DNA of 64,000 nucleotides from Voacanga thouarsii (GCA_026120185.1 JANUWF010003370.1:558001-622000), one strand, 5' to 3'; shown: positions 1-11,350, counted from the stretch's first letter. Notes: generated from the letters alone by a model not told the origin. Translations and numbers: made by a program.

Positions 1-1067
1 ATTGTTTAACCAACTCAACAAAGTTAAAACGAAATAAAATAAAACAAAAGAAAATAAAAATATATACATGTCAAGGATGTAGAATTATGTAACTTAAACC
101 ATTATTTCGACAAACATGACCTTAAAGTACCTGATTATTATCATAACTTATTATTCTCTTGGCATCATGAAGGATTAATATAAACTCACTTCTTTTCCAA
201 TCCATGAAATCACTACCTTCTAGATAAATTAGCATCACATTCCTATCTCAACTAATCCATCCAAAAGATGCATTAAACACAATCCTTTAATTAAATTTCC
301 ATTCCTGTCAAACTTAAAATATGAAATCAACCAATGAATCCATTCCTGACAAATATTAATTAACCTTTAATTACCAATTCTTAGTAATTAATCCCCTTTT
401 CAAGCAAGTTAAGAGACAACAAATATGAAACTAATGAATTGAGACCACCATCAACCTCTTTTCAAGTAAAGAAAAAGAAAATAGGTTTATTTTGTTTGTT
501 TAAGAGTAATTTTAAATATCTGAGATTGGCACACTTTGACACCCACCGTCAATGTTAACAACATTCCATTAGGGATATGAAAAACTTACCCAATTCTGAT
601 AATTGAATTGATTAGATTATCAGACAAAGATAGCTAAGTGGACCAAATTTCAAATATCATACGATAATTTCCAAACAAGTGAACCCTGCTCAATGGAAAA
701 TTAAAAATTTCACCATAAGATATACCAAGCTTTTTAATTAAAAATAATTAAAGGGGAAGTTACGCGAAGTTTATTCATTTCTTTAAAGTAAATAATTTAC
801 TAAAAAAATTGTTTATTTGCAAGCATATTCAAAGCATAGTTCCCGAAAAAAAAAGATATATTTTATTGTAGGAATCATAGAGAACGGGCTTGCTGGGTAC
901 TATATGTAAAAGTATGAATTGAGACCCATTATTCCATGTACTTGTTGACTGTTAGAATTATTGAGTTTTTATACCCATATTTAGTTTCTAAAAATTCCCT
1001 TGGACAAACAAAAAACAAAAGAAAATGGTTAAAGGAAGGAAATAGAGATAAAACGGACGGAATTTAC
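1..1067. other. AT-rich non-coding DNA
   Basis: I see no coding region, repeat boundary or RNA gene here. The stretch is AT-rich with short A and T runs. It lies downstream of the minus-strand exon that ends at 1068, so it may be intron or 3' flank of that putative gene, but no further exon could be made out. Confidence 0.5.
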
Positions 1068-1145
1068 CTTCCAGGGCTCTGAAAATCAAATGCGTCTAGT
1101 TGATGAAAGAATCTGCTGAAGAATCTTTGTGGAGGATTTGGAGGT
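1068..1145 (-). CDS. Putative 26-codon internal exon of an unknown host gene
   Basis: On the minus strand an acceptor (AACAG) precedes 78 open bases that end in a GTAAAT donor. The translation continues the reading phase of the exon at 1396-2430: the codon AG|A is shared between the two, and the new part reads PPNPPQRFFSRFFHQLDAF and onward. The exon is symmetric (phase 2 on both sides), Pro/Phe/Arg-rich and free of stops. I do not recognise the family. Support is the matched phase, both splice signals and codon-like composition; there is no homology evidence. It could be a chance open stretch, though two linked exons with matching phase make that less likely. Confidence 0.4.
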
Positions 1146-1395
1146 CTGTTATGCAAAGAAAGGGAGAAGCTCATTTCTTGGAGCTAATTAACTCAAATAT
1201 TGGTAAAAAGCAATGAAATTAATCTCAAGTAGCTAATTTTTTATGCAAATGAAAGTAAAAGTACTTTGGGATTTCCAGACTTAAAGAATAAAAGATTGGC
1301 TAGTTTGATGTTACCTTCAAATCTTGGGAGAAATAATCTTAAAGGAAACCTCCTCGGCTTGGTTGTGATGAAGAAGGTTAGAAACGGTTCTTTAC

Positions 1396-2430
1396 CTGAC
1401 TTCCCACCAAGTTAAAGCTGTATAAGTCCCTGAAGGTAGGGCTGTAAACGAGTCTAATCGGGTCCGGGATACCTTGTCCCGGACTCGGACCCGATTAAAG
1501 AAAAAGGACCCGGACCCGACCCGATTACCCGCCGGATATAAAATGAAGAGACCCATACCCGCATATGCGGGTATCGGGTCCGGGTCGAGTATACCCAACC
1601 CGAAAATTATAAAACATATTTCTTTATTTAAAATTTAAAAAATTTTATTCACATTTAAACTAAAAATGTAAATAATAGCCTTAGTATCAATAATAACTAT
1701 AATTCCAACTTTGTAGCAAATTCCAAAACCAATAATTGCCAATTGCAGAGGCAACAACATTTATTTTGTAGGCAGTGGCGTAGAAAACTTATGGACAATT
1801 GATGAGAATATGGAATAGCTTGGGTTGTATAATATGGTTGATGGGGTTAGAGATCTTTTAGATACAATATGGGATTTGAAAACAAAACCATACAAAATAT
1901 ATGTTTCCAAATTACAACCTTAAAAAGGCACAGCATGTTACAAGAATCAATTGCTTTCCAATAAAATATAAATCAATTTTCACAAATTTGTCTAGTACTA
2001 GCAATATTTCCTAAATATAAGCTTTATAAGTTTTTATTATAGTTCATGATAATAATATAGATTATTTGACTCTCAAAAAATTCATAACATAATATATTTT
2101 ATATATAATATAATTTATATTTTATATTTTATATAATATATTATATATAATAGAATTTATTAATCGGGTAATCGGGTACGGGTACTATAGTTTCATACCC
2201 GAACCCAATTATATAGAGTAAACGAGTAAACGGGTCTGGGTCGAGTAAAAAAATAAGTATACTAGACCCATTATAAATAGGTCCAGTATAGATCCGGATC
2301 CAGATATACCCGACCCATTGACAGCCCTACCTGAAGGTAAGGTTGACTCATCAGAAGGCTCCGGGGAGAGTGGTGTGACGGATGCCGCCTTTTCAAAAAA
2401 TTCCAAGCCCCGGGATGCCAGTGATGTTCT
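1396..2430 (-). pseudogene. Putative host exon split by a hAT element
   Basis: On the minus strand an acceptor (TTAATAG) at 2431-2432 opens an exon that reads RTSLASRGLEFFEKAAS and on to SDEST. The non-autonomous hAT element at 1437-2329 then interrupts it. Removing that element and one copy of its 8-bp duplication continues the frame as LPSGTYTALTWWEVR to a GTAAAG donor at 1394-1395. The uninterrupted exon would be about 134 bp and joins in phase to the exon at 1068-1145. The product is unknown. With the element in place the frame enters element sequence, so this allele is probably disrupted unless the element is spliced out. The restored frame could be coincidental, but the perfect duplication and conserved phase argue for a real former exon. 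Confidence 0.45.
1437..2329. mobile_element. Non-autonomous hAT-like DNA transposon, 893 bp
   Basis: The ends are inverted: TAGGGCTGTAAACG on the left and, read on the other strand, TAGGGCTGTCAATG on the right. A perfect 8-bp direct repeat, CCTGAAGG, flanks it at 1429-1436 and 2330-2337. An 8-bp duplication with short GGGCTGT-type inverted repeats is typical of hAT elements. Both subterminal regions are crowded with CGGGT/ACCCG motifs, while the centre is AT-rich with no transposase, so it would depend on an enzyme supplied in trans. It sits inside the putative exon at 1396-2430. Confidence 0.85.
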
Positions 2431-2460
2431 CTATTAATAAATCTATTCTTTCTTCAATAT

Positions 2461-2485
2461 TCCCCCCCCCCCCCCTCCCCCCCCA
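2461..2485 (+). repeat. Poly-C tract
   Basis: An almost pure run of C, interrupted by a single T, lies 30 bp upstream (minus sense) of the putative exon acceptor. Such a run is rare in AT-rich plant DNA and its length may be unreliable in the assembly. Confidence 0.9.
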
Positions 2486-2499
2486 CCCTTCCCTCTCTT

Positions 2500-3227
2500 T
2501 TTATTTTATTTGAGCTCTTTTATTTTTAAATATTTTTGTTTGATAATAACTAAGTTTGAAAATTTTAGTGACAATTGCATGTGAAAACACAATCAAAGCA
2601 GTTTATTCCTAATGGATTGTCTCATTAACTAGGTTGATATCCCGTACGTTGCACGGGTTATTATATTATTAAGATTTAATATATTAATATTAAATATATA
2701 TTATTAATTAATTTAATTAGTTTAAATTTTAAAATAAATTTAGATAGTATTCAAAGAATCATACATTTCAATATATTAATATTAAATATATATATATATA
2801 TATATTATTGAAAGAATCATACATTTCAATATATTAATATTAAATATATATATATATATATTATTCAATAATATTCAAAGAATCATACATTTTAATGTAT
2901 TAATATTAAATACATATATATATTTTATTAATTAATTTAATTAATTAAAATTTTAATTGAATTTAAATATAATTTTTATTTTTTTAAAAAAATCATTTAA
3001 CCACGTGTCGCTTTATAATTCTTTCACGTGTTGTAATAGTATACTTTATCTTTGACTTCTATATATATAATTTGAAGGGGTTAATAAATGTTGGATTTTT
3101 CATGAGATTAAGTGTTTAATTTTTTTTTTTTTTAAGTTGATGTATCAATGTAAAAGCCACAGTAAAAGACTTACATCCTTACAATCAAAGAAGTTCGACC
3201 GTTGAGTAAATGAAGTAACTCATGCTC
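2500..3227. repeat. AT-rich stretch with hairpin CCCGTACGTTGCACGGG and three ~65-bp tandem units
   Basis: A short palindrome (CCCGT...CACGGG) at about 2641-2657 is followed by three diverged tandem copies of a unit containing AAGAATCATACATT and TATTAATATTAAATA (about 2750-2930), with AT dinucleotide runs between them. A CCCG...CGGG hairpin close to an end and internal minisatellites are seen in plant Helitrons. I cannot show both ends (5' TC, 3' CTRR), so no element is claimed. Confidence 0.4.
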
Positions 3228-3410
3228 CTAATGCCATGAAGACGAAAATGATGAACGCCGCGAGACGGCGAAATCCTTGATCTTTCTCTCTGCCATGGGA
3301 CCCACCAACAAATCTAACTCATACACTTCACCAAGCGTTTGGATGGCTTCTTCGTCATCCGTTTGATCATCCCATTTGCAGATAGAAATCATAGGGAAGA
3401 AGCGCCCCCC
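3228..3410 (-). CDS. Possible terminal exon, unknown product
   Basis: On the minus strand about 60 codons are open after a possible AG acceptor at about 3411-3412, ending in TAG at 3228-3230. The acidic then Arg/Ser-rich reading includes CKWDDQTDDEEAIQTLGEVY, then a VGPMAERKIKDFAVSRR stretch, and ends SSFSSSWH. Local GC content is clearly higher than in the flanking AT-rich DNA. The family is not recognised and no upstream exon was found, so this may be a decayed gene end or chance. Confidence 0.25.
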   Translation of the reverse strand, partial: GGRFFPMISICKWDDQTDDEEAIQTLGEVYELDLLVGPMAERKIKDFAVSRRSSFSSSWH

Positions 3411-4796
3411 TCAAGTCATTTTACCTGGCTGCATTCCTCTCTCCTTGTAACTTACATTAATAGCACAAGTGGATAAAAATTAATTTAATATAAATTTTAT
3501 AAAAAAATTATTAAATATGTAAATTTAAATGAGATTTAAATAGAAAATATGATATATTATAAATACATGATAATTGTCAAAAAAATAAAAATTATATAAA
3601 ATAATAATATATTTAAATTAAAGTAAATTTTTTTTTTAGGATGAGAATGAAAAACTACTTTCTATTTATAGAATCAATCACATTAGCTTTGTATTCTCTC
3701 CGTCTATAAATAATTGATCTATTTTTTTTAATTTGTCTAAAAATAACTGTTTATTTTTTAAATATATATTGTATTTAATTTTTTTTTAAATTTTACTCTT
3801 AGCACAATTTTTTATCAATTAATTATTATTACAATTACACATATTGAAGTTATTTTAATCAACAATAAATCATGTTATCCTATAAAAATAATCAAAAATA
3901 TAATTTAATAAGGTGATATGAGTAAAAAAAAGAGAGAGACATATAATTATTAAAGTGATGTAATTAAAGAAATAGTGGGATTCAAATTAATAATGTGAGA
4001 AAGATAATAAAAATACTTCAAAGGGTATAGTGGATATTTTAATCATTTTTATTATAAAATTTCACAATTCTTTAATATGCGTAATTTTTACAATTACGTC
4101 AATTATTTATGGACAGAATGAGCATAATTAATTTAAATTAATAATTGAATAAATTTCTTGAACTACTTTCTTAAAAGTATCAATATTTAAATACTAAATT
4201 TTAAAATGCAAATTAAATTCTAAACTTTGAAATATGAATTTAAAATTAAATTAAATGGAAATTATTTTGAATTTTATTTAATTAAATCTTTAACTAAATA
4301 AAAAAGTATAATTATAATTAAGCATGAACCTAAATTTACAATAAATTTTATTCATTTTAATCATTAAGTGATATTGATTATTTCTTATCAAATGCACATG
4401 AGTAATTAAACTCTTAACAATATTTATTCTTAAACATATTTAATTAATTAATTTTAAATAGTTAATCAAATTATTAATTATTTTGTTACTTTCATGGGAA
4501 GCTAGATCAACATGATCGAGCAGTCTTTGCCGTCTGCATCCTGAGGACAGGGTCTCTGAGCAGTAACAAATGTAGAGAAAACAGCTGTAAAGATGGAAAT
4601 TTAAATTGCAAGCTAGCGATGAGAAAACACCCATTTTTTAATCAAATATTAGATAACTTTGATCAGGGACATAACTAGAAATTTTATATTAAAGAATAAA
4701 TTATACTAAGAGAAATTACTATATTTTTTAAGAAATTTTTGAGGGATGAAATATAATATTTTTTAAAAATTTTAAAGAATTTTAAGGTAAATTTAA
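3411..4796. other. AT-rich intergenic DNA
   Basis: I see only AT-rich, low-complexity sequence with many short A/T runs and no coding region of credible composition. One short minus-strand open stretch around 4440-4634 has no recognisable features. Confidence 0.5.
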
Positions 4797-5706
4797 TAAC
4801 TAGCGATATTATCAGAGCAATTTCCCTCCTACCAACGCAATTTTTGTTCTAATAACAAATTTATCCTTATTTGGTCAATTTAATAATATTTTCTAATTTT
4901 TTTTTCTTTTTAAATTTATAACACTCCTCCCCTATCTTTCCTACTCGTACTCTTACTTCTACTCTTCCATAATATTTTTCACTCTCTCCTAATATTCTCT
5001 CTCCTCCCTTCTCTCCTCTCTAGAACGACAATCTCGCCCTCTCTCCTAATTTTCTTTCTTTACTTTCTCTCCCTACTTTCCCTCTACTATCTCTTATATT
5101 CATTTTTGTTATCCCCACCTCCACCTTTTTCATCTTTCATCCTCATATTTTCATCCGTCTAGTAGCTTGATTTACTCTTTTTATTGCACATAGAAAACTC
5201 CATATTCACTCTATCCTAAGGCACCTATAAATTTTATTTCTCTGTTTCAATTTTTAATTCATTAAATTATTTACTTCATCTAATTTTATGTCAATTATCT
5301 TTTTTCTGAATACATCAACTATCAATTTAGTTACGACTAGATAGAAAAATTTGAGAACAAAGTTTATGAGAAAGAAACAAGACAAAATAGCTATTTTATT
5401 AGTTACTATAATAAATAATATGTGCTTGGACGTGTATTAAGGTACAAATAAAATTTAGGTAGAAAAAGTGATATTAGGCTAATTTTCTTTGATAGTTTGC
5501 TTGATATTTATTACTTTACCTTCATATGTGATCCTATACAAAAAATAAAAAATAAAAACGAAGGTTATATGTATAGCGAAAAATAAAAATGAAGTTTATA
5601 AGAGATAGTAGAAGGAAAGTAGGGAGAGAAAGAAAATTAGGGGAGAGGGGAAGATTGTCGTGTGAGAGAGGAGAGAGAAGAGAGGAGAAAAAAGAGCATT
5701 TATGAG

Positions 5707-5760
<54 letters not shown>

Positions 5761-5919
5761 AGAAGAGTAGGAGTAGGAGAGAGAAGAGAGGAGTGAAATA
5801 AATTTAAAAAGAAAAAATAATTAGATAATATTATTAAATTGACCAAATAAGGATAAATTTGTCAGTGGAACGAAAATTGCATTAGTAGAAAGGAAACTGC
5901 TCTAGCAATATCGCTAGCC
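4797..5919. mobile_element. Foldback / Mutator-like non-autonomous element with ~300-bp inverted arms
   Basis: The left arm (4797 to about 5115) and right arm (about 5575-5919) are long imperfect inverted repeats. Both carry, on opposite strands, CTAGCGATATT, then GACAAATTTATCCTTATTT or a close variant, TTGGTCAATTTAATAATATT, then a pyrimidine-rich block with CTACTCTTC and CCCTCTCTCCTAATTTTC. AAATTTAA flanks it at 4789-4796 and 5920-5927 (8 bp perfect; a ninth base does not match). Arms of this length with an 8-9 bp duplication suggest a MULE lacking transposase. The centre (about 5120-5570) has no coding potential. Confidence 0.75.
5712..5756 (+). repeat. (GA)n microsatellite
   Basis: A pure GA run of about 22 units lies within the right arm of the foldback element. 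The left arm has only an interrupted pyrimidine tract at the matching place, so the run expanded in one arm only. Confidence 0.95.
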
Positions 5920-5927
5920 AAATTTAA

Positions 5928-6419
5928 AAGAATTTAATTTTTTTAAAATTTGTCCTTAACTTTGGTCCTTTGTTGTTTTCTAATTATTGTAATTTCCTTT
6001 TGAAAGCATCATGGATCCAATTTCAATTACTTGATCCTTTAACACTTTCCTTGAAGTTTCTTACACTTTTGATTTATTCAACTATTTCATTGCAAATTAG
6101 AGTAAATCTTATTCCTTGAGTCAAGGAGGAGGAATATCAATCCAAAAGTTAAATTTTTGTCCTCACCGGATGTAGCATGCTTATAATATAAAAAATAAAA
6201 TTTAACTGAAACAATTTGGCCACTTGGTGGGACCCAATAAATCTGCTCTATTTGCAATATGGTTGAGTGAAGCAATTTAGAATACAGTCGCATGGAAAGA
6301 TCACTACGTGAATCTAATGAAGACTTAACCAGTCTAGACGTGCATGTTGAGTATTCTCAACAGAATGAAGTTGACTACCTTACTAAGAAGCCTAGTTTGG
6401 TCTGAGTGGATAAACGGGA
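5928..6419. other. No feature seen
   Basis: Moderately AT-rich sequence between the foldback element and the coding-like remnant. I found no repeat boundary, splice pattern or open frame worth calling. Confidence 0.4.
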
Positions 6420-6456
6420 TCAAAGAGATGATTCTGTGACAAAAGAACTCTTGGAC

Positions 6457-6761
6457 ATAATGTACTTGATAAACTGAACCAGACCCAACAGAAGACTCAA
6501 AAGTTTGATATACATGCTCAAGCTATAGCAACGTTATTTGGAGAACAGGCACAAAAGTATAAGATATTGGAGATAGCCCTTGACCAGCTAAGCTTGCGAG
6601 TAGACAGTCATGTTGACCATCTAGATAGGAGGTTCAGTTACATAAAAATCATCGGTGGAAACACAAATGAATATGGGAGACAAAGGCAAGTAATGATGCA
6701 AGAGGATGCAGATTTACTAGCAGGAAGAGAGTTGGTGAACACATTGGTGAAGAATGTTTAA
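6457..6761 (+). pseudogene. Coding-like remnant with coiled-coil character, unrecognised
   Basis: A plus-strand frame is open for about 100 codons, starting upstream of any ATG near DKLNQTQQKTQKFDIHAQA and running through EIALDQLSLRVDSHVDHLDR to VNTLVKNV and a stop. It is rich in Gln, Leu, Asp and Arg with roughly heptad-spaced hydrophobics, like a coiled coil in a gag-type or capsid-type protein. The copia element at 6804 begins 40 bp further on, and similar coding-like sequence resumes on its far side (19207-19610), so this appears to be half of an older coding element. I cannot name the family. Confidence 0.35.
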
Positions 6762-6803
6762 CCAATTTCATCAACACCCAAAATCTTACCAATTTCAATA
6801 TTG

Positions 6804-7229
6804 TGTTGAGAAAATAAAGAGGACAAAAAGACTAAAAGTAATTTTATTAATATAAATCACAAATTGTTCTCACAAGTATAGCACTTAGAAATAATGGTGC
6901 TCTTCTGCCAAACACTCACACACTCACAGGTCTATGCCTACTCATTCCACACACCACTCACTTCACTTCTAGCTTTAACATTTGCAATATATTTATAGGC
7001 AAAACCGAAATCGACATGTGATGTCAGTTGCTGCTGGAATTTTCTAGGAAATTATGCAAGTTGGTGAAGATTTTTGTACAAAATTTTTGTGCAAGTGGAT
7101 TCTAGAATGGCGGTGGAGGTTTGCAATTTGCAATTCTAGATTGTTGTGGAATGGTGGCTGCAACATTTGGCTGCAAATTGTAGCTAAATATTATTCTCAA
7201 ATGGCGATCATGCAGTCATTAGCGTCTCA
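6804..7229 (-). repeat. 3' LTR of copia-1
   Basis: This 426-bp LTR pairs with 18776-19201. In the element's sense it starts TGAGACGC and ends CTCAACA. The 5-bp duplication TATTG lies immediately to its left. Confidence 0.9.
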
Positions 7230-7243
7230 ATACTCCCCCTCAA
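7230..7243 (-). promoter_or_regulatory. Polypurine tract of copia-1
   Basis: On the minus strand, TTGAGGGGGAGTAT directly precedes the 3' LTR. Its purine-rich sequence and position fit the plus-strand DNA priming site of an LTR retrotransposon. Confidence 0.75.
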
Positions 7244-7288
7244 TGACTACTTTCTTATTACTTCTCGTGAAATCATAGCGAGTTCTTT

Positions 7289-7620
7289 TCAAAATTTTTC
7301 AAACTTTACTCCATTGAGACATTTGGTGAAAATATTGGTAATTTGTTCTTCAGCCTTCATGTGTTTCATTTCAATTTGTCTGCATAGCACTTTTTCCTGC
7401 ACAAAGTGATAATGAACCTCCACGTGCTTTGTTCTTGCATGGAATATTGGATTCTCTACTAATCGTATCGCTGATTGATTATCACAATATAATTGAACTG
7501 CTTTATCCACGGGCTGATGAAGATCTTCCAAGATTTGTAGTAGCCACGAACATGCTTGAGCTTCCATTGCTGTAGCACGATATTCTGCCTCAGTGCTGAC
7601 AGTGATACTGTTAGTTGTCT
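7289..7620 (-). pseudogene. RNase H end of copia-1 pol
   Basis: The open part reads EAQACSWLLQILEDLHQP, then LYCDNQSAIRLVENPIFHAR, TKHVEVHYHFVQEKV and a final NIFTKCLNGVKFEKF. YCDNQSAI, HARTKHVEV and the closing D/N-x-FTK motif are signatures of the Ty1/copia RNase H domain, which removes the RNA template during reverse transcription. It sits where expected, just before the polypurine tract and 3' LTR. The frame is broken from the RT just upstream, so it is part of a dead polyprotein. Confidence 0.85.
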
Positions 7621-7807
7621 CTTACTGCATCATGAGACAACTCCAGATCTGAGATTAAAAACGTATCCAGTAGTTGATCGTCATGTATTGTAATCTCTAG
7701 CATAGTCAGCATCACAATATCCTATTATTTGAGATGTATTTGTCTTTTTATATAACAAGCTATAGTTTATAGTACCTTTAACATACCTTAGTATTCTTTT
7801 TACTACA

Positions 7808-8897
7808 TCAATATGTGGCTTTTTTTAATGTTTGCATGAATCGGCTTACTACTCCAACTGCATATGAAATATCTGGTTTTGTTAGTGTTAGGTAGATTAA
7901 ACTACCCACTAACTGCCAACACATCGTAACGTCTTCAAGTTCCTTGCCCTTAGTTGAACATATTCGAACATTTACCTCTATTGGAGTAGAGGTTGGTTTG
8001 CAGTCAAGCATACCATATTTTTGTAGAAGATCTTGCGAATATTTTTGTTGGCATAAAAATATCCCGTTATTTGCTTGTTCTATCTCTAAACCAAGAAAGT
8101 ATTTTAGTTCTCCAAGCTCCTTCATCTGGAAGCGAATTGAGAGATTTGACCTAATTTGTTCAATCTCTTCTTTATTATCTCCATTAATTATTAGATCATC
8201 CACGTACACAAGTACTATGGCTAGCTTCCCTTCTCGAGTTTTGATGAACAAACTTGAATCAGCTGGTGCCATCGAATATCCATTCTGAATCAAGAATTTT
8301 GCAATTTTCCCATACTATGCTCGTGGTGCTTGTTTCAATCCATGAAGTGCTTTATTAAGTTTACACACGTACTCTGGATGTACCTTATTCTCAAACCCTT
8401 GTGGTTGTTGCATGTATATGTCTTGATTGAGTTCTCCATTTAGGAATGCATTCTTCACATCCATCTGCCATGCAAGTAATACTTGAACTGTAGTGATTTT
8501 TGCTACTGGACTGAACATCTTGTTATAGTCTAACGCATACTTTTGTGAGAAACCTCGTGCCACCAGTCGTGCCTTGTATTTCTTCTTCGATTGCCTTTCT
8601 CCATTCCTTATGTTTGGATGGCTCATCGTACGCAGTATCCTCGATTAAGGCGTTTGCATATTTTTTATTGGGTTTTCATTGTCGAGTAGACTTTTGAATT
8701 TGTGGTTGTGCCTCATCTTCTTCGTCTATTTCTTCATATTGGCCGAACCTCTGATCTTCTGTAATTTTGTGTACTTCTATCTGCCACGGACTTTTCAATT
8801 TGCTTGATGGTGACTCATTTGATGATGATTCTTTGTCATCCTCTTTAGATGTTTTAGAAGTCAAATGATCTTCTTCTTGTTCTTTCAGCTTTTTCAC
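7808..8897 (-). pseudogene. Reverse transcriptase domain of copia-1 pol
   Basis: Two open blocks on the minus strand carry the copia RT core. The N-terminal block (8315-8626) has [24 protein letters not shown] and [15 protein letters not shown]. The catalytic block (7808-8293) has the palm motif LVYVDDLII, then [35 protein letters not shown] and [19 protein letters not shown]. In-frame stops and a frame change separate the blocks around 8294-8320, and another break follows before RNase H. A charged linker with Ser/Glu/Lys (8676-8897) lies N-terminal to the RT, as in copia polyproteins between integrase and RT. It would have copied element RNA to DNA; it is now a pseudogene. Confidence 0.9.
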
Positions 8898-9004
8898 TGA
8901 CTCTTCTAAGATTTCTTCAGATTGTGAAAGCTTCTTGGCTTGAGATGACCACCAAGATGATGCTTCATCAAAAACATAATGTTTCTAAATGTGTAGCATC
9001 TACT

Positions 9005-10533
9005 TGTTAGAATTCGTGGACTCCTAAACGCGAAAAACATCCACGAATCCCTCCCGAGGACCCAAGTAAACGATTAAGAAGATCTAAGGTTTAAGAATTA
9101 CCTCTAGTTGCTGTAATCGAAATCCTTCGATTCTGATTGCGCTGTTGTACGTTCAACCCGAACAATCACCAGACGCTGTAGTATGCGAACGTCCTCTATC
9201 GGATACACACCGCGAACTCACTCGATACCCGAGGAGTGCTAGTGCCTAGGGTTTGAGAGGTTTTTTTTTTCTTTTCTGGTAGAGAATGGCACGAATGTTC
9301 TCAACCAAAAAATTGGACTATTGAAAAGACGGCTAGGGTTTTCTTAAAAACCCCCGAACCTCTTAGAGTCCAACCCTAATAATATCTTATCATATTCTAA
9401 TTTAAATTCAAATTAAATTAAAACTGATATGATAAGATTCTGCCATTATCTCGGTAATTTAACTAATTAATTTACCGAGTCAGATTCTTATAATCTGGAC
9501 ATCATCCAGATACATCGAATGTGGACATATTTCCAGATTCATTGTATCTGGTAAATTTTCTAAGTACGATTAACTTAAACATATTTTCAGATTCATCGAA
9601 CCTGGTCACCAGAAAAATAACCTAACAAGTTTGCTTATTATGCGACCCTATAGGTTCATTCAATACTGGCAGTGTGCCTAAATCATATTTAAATGGCCCA
9701 CAAGTTATAAGCTGTTTCTAGCAAAACATTATAACTATCCAGGTTAAATGAAGATCAGTGATATCTTTGAACAAAACCATAATTTTATATTTAGTCCTTT
9801 TGTCACACGATATCCAGATTAAGCATAAGGCACGGAGCATGTCATCCTTATTAAGCTTAATCAATTATTTCTTGATTTTATAGTAGACTGTTCAAACAAA
9901 TGATATCAATATCTTAGATTGATATATTTGAGCACAGCCATGCATTTTTAACAGTCTAACTTATCAAGGGGCCCATGGATATCTCTCCCATAACTGAGAG
10001 GGACAAATTCTTTCATAATCAATCATATTCTTCTCATTGATTTATTCTATATCCAACAGTAATCTAATTTATTATCTGGTTAAAGACAACTTTAGACAAT
10101 GTCAAAATACAGAATTTATCAAGTAGGAAACTATGATGAATTTAGGTCGAAGGACTTTCAATATTATTATGGCTAGAAAGTACTTATGACATATTCCATG
10201 AAGTACTCTCACAGTGGGTTATGTCCAATACAATGTTTTCTAACATTTATTTATGTCTTGACTCGATATCACAAATATCCATGGCCAATAAAACATAGCC
10301 ATCAAGTCACAAACATACTAATCTTAATTTATTATTATTCCAATAATAATAATCGATCAGGGATAATTTTAGAATAGTCATTGTATTCATTGTAGGGTTT
10401 TACTATCAAGTCACGTACTTGATGACCAACAAAACAAAACTCACTATTCATGGAAAGGAAAGCCTCATATTATTATATAAAACATAATGACAATAGTATA
10501 AGTACAAATTGACTCTAGGGCATATCCCCAACA
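9005..10533 (-). mobile_element. Solo LTR of the copia-4 family in copia-1 integrase
   Basis: This 1529-bp sequence is the reverse complement of the LTR at 58947-60478, from TGTTGGGGATATGCCCTAGAG to CCACGAATTCTAACA. The flanks are CTACT (9000-9004) and CTACC (10534-10538), a 5-bp duplication with one mismatch. Removing it rejoins the integrase C-terminus of copia-1: DPDTGR on the right side continues into the FDEASSWWSSQ region on the left. Only one LTR remains, so the internal region was probably lost by LTR-LTR recombination. Confidence 0.88.
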
Positions 10534-11350
10534 CTACCTGTGTCAGGATTACAATAAATCTATCCATTTCATCTGGAATCGTATCCGACAAAGATGCAAC
10601 GAATTGCCTTCTTTTCAAGCTTGTTCCTGAAATGATCGGGTACCAATATGTAGCATACACACCCGAAAACTTGAAAATGAGCTACAATGGGCTTCTTTTT
10701 CCATAATTTCTCGTAAGGTGAGATCATGTCGAGCTTTGCTTGTGGTAAGCGATTTGTGATATATACTGCTATCTTCATACATTCAGCCCAAAACTGTGGT
10801 TAAACATTCTTAGCATGCAACATGCTTCTACAAGTCTCTACTAAGTGTCGATTCTTTCTTTTTGCAACTCCATTCTATTGTGGAGTATTCGGACATGTCA
10901 ACTGTCATCGAATTTTGTTTTGTTTTAGGAATTCTATAAATTCCTCTGAAGTGTATTCCCCACCGTTGTCTGTTCGAAGGCACTTTATTTCATAGCCAGT
11001 TTCACTTTCTGTTTTCTCCTTGAATGCCTTGAACTCTGTTAAGGCTTCGGACTTTTCTTTCAAGAAATCTATTCAGACATATCTAGAATAGTCATCGATA
11101 AAAGTTATCATGTATCGATAACCACTTACCGATGGTTGCTTCACTGGGCCAAAGACATATGAGTGGACTAGCTTCAAAGGCATCTTGGTTCTGAACTTTG
11201 ACTCCTCGTATGGTAGTTGATGTGCTTTACCATACTAGCAGCCATCACAAACTATATTGTCTTGGACCTCCAATTGTGGTAGACCCTTTAATATGGACTT
11301 TTCATCATCACCTTTAGTCTGGTGTAACTCACGTGTCCCAATCTTGCATG
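10534..11350 (-). pseudogene. Integrase region of copia-1 pol
   Basis: The minus strand carries degraded integrase sequence. The clearest part is the C-terminal block 10569-10778: AVYITNRLPQAKLDMISPYE, then FQVFGCVCYILVPDHFRNKL and RCIFVGYDSR, which are the conserved copia integrase core/C-terminal motifs. A pre-integrase stretch resembling RLGHVS lies near 11330. Between about 10790 and 11330 several stops and frame changes occur. The solo LTR at 9005-10533 splits the last part. The domain would insert element DNA into the host genome. Confidence 0.8.

Noticed and set aside
2750..2930. CRISPR-like array
   Set aside because: Only three adjacent AT-rich diverged repeats without unique spacers, in plant DNA.
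7944..8288. Plus-strand 114-codon frame
   Set aside because: Antisense shadow of the copia-1 reverse transcriptase, whose catalytic motifs are on the minus strand.
10448..10706. Frames crossing the copia-1/solo LTR junction, and 12337-12519 at the other junction
   Set aside because: Part host-element coding and part LTR; artificial fusions made by insertion.
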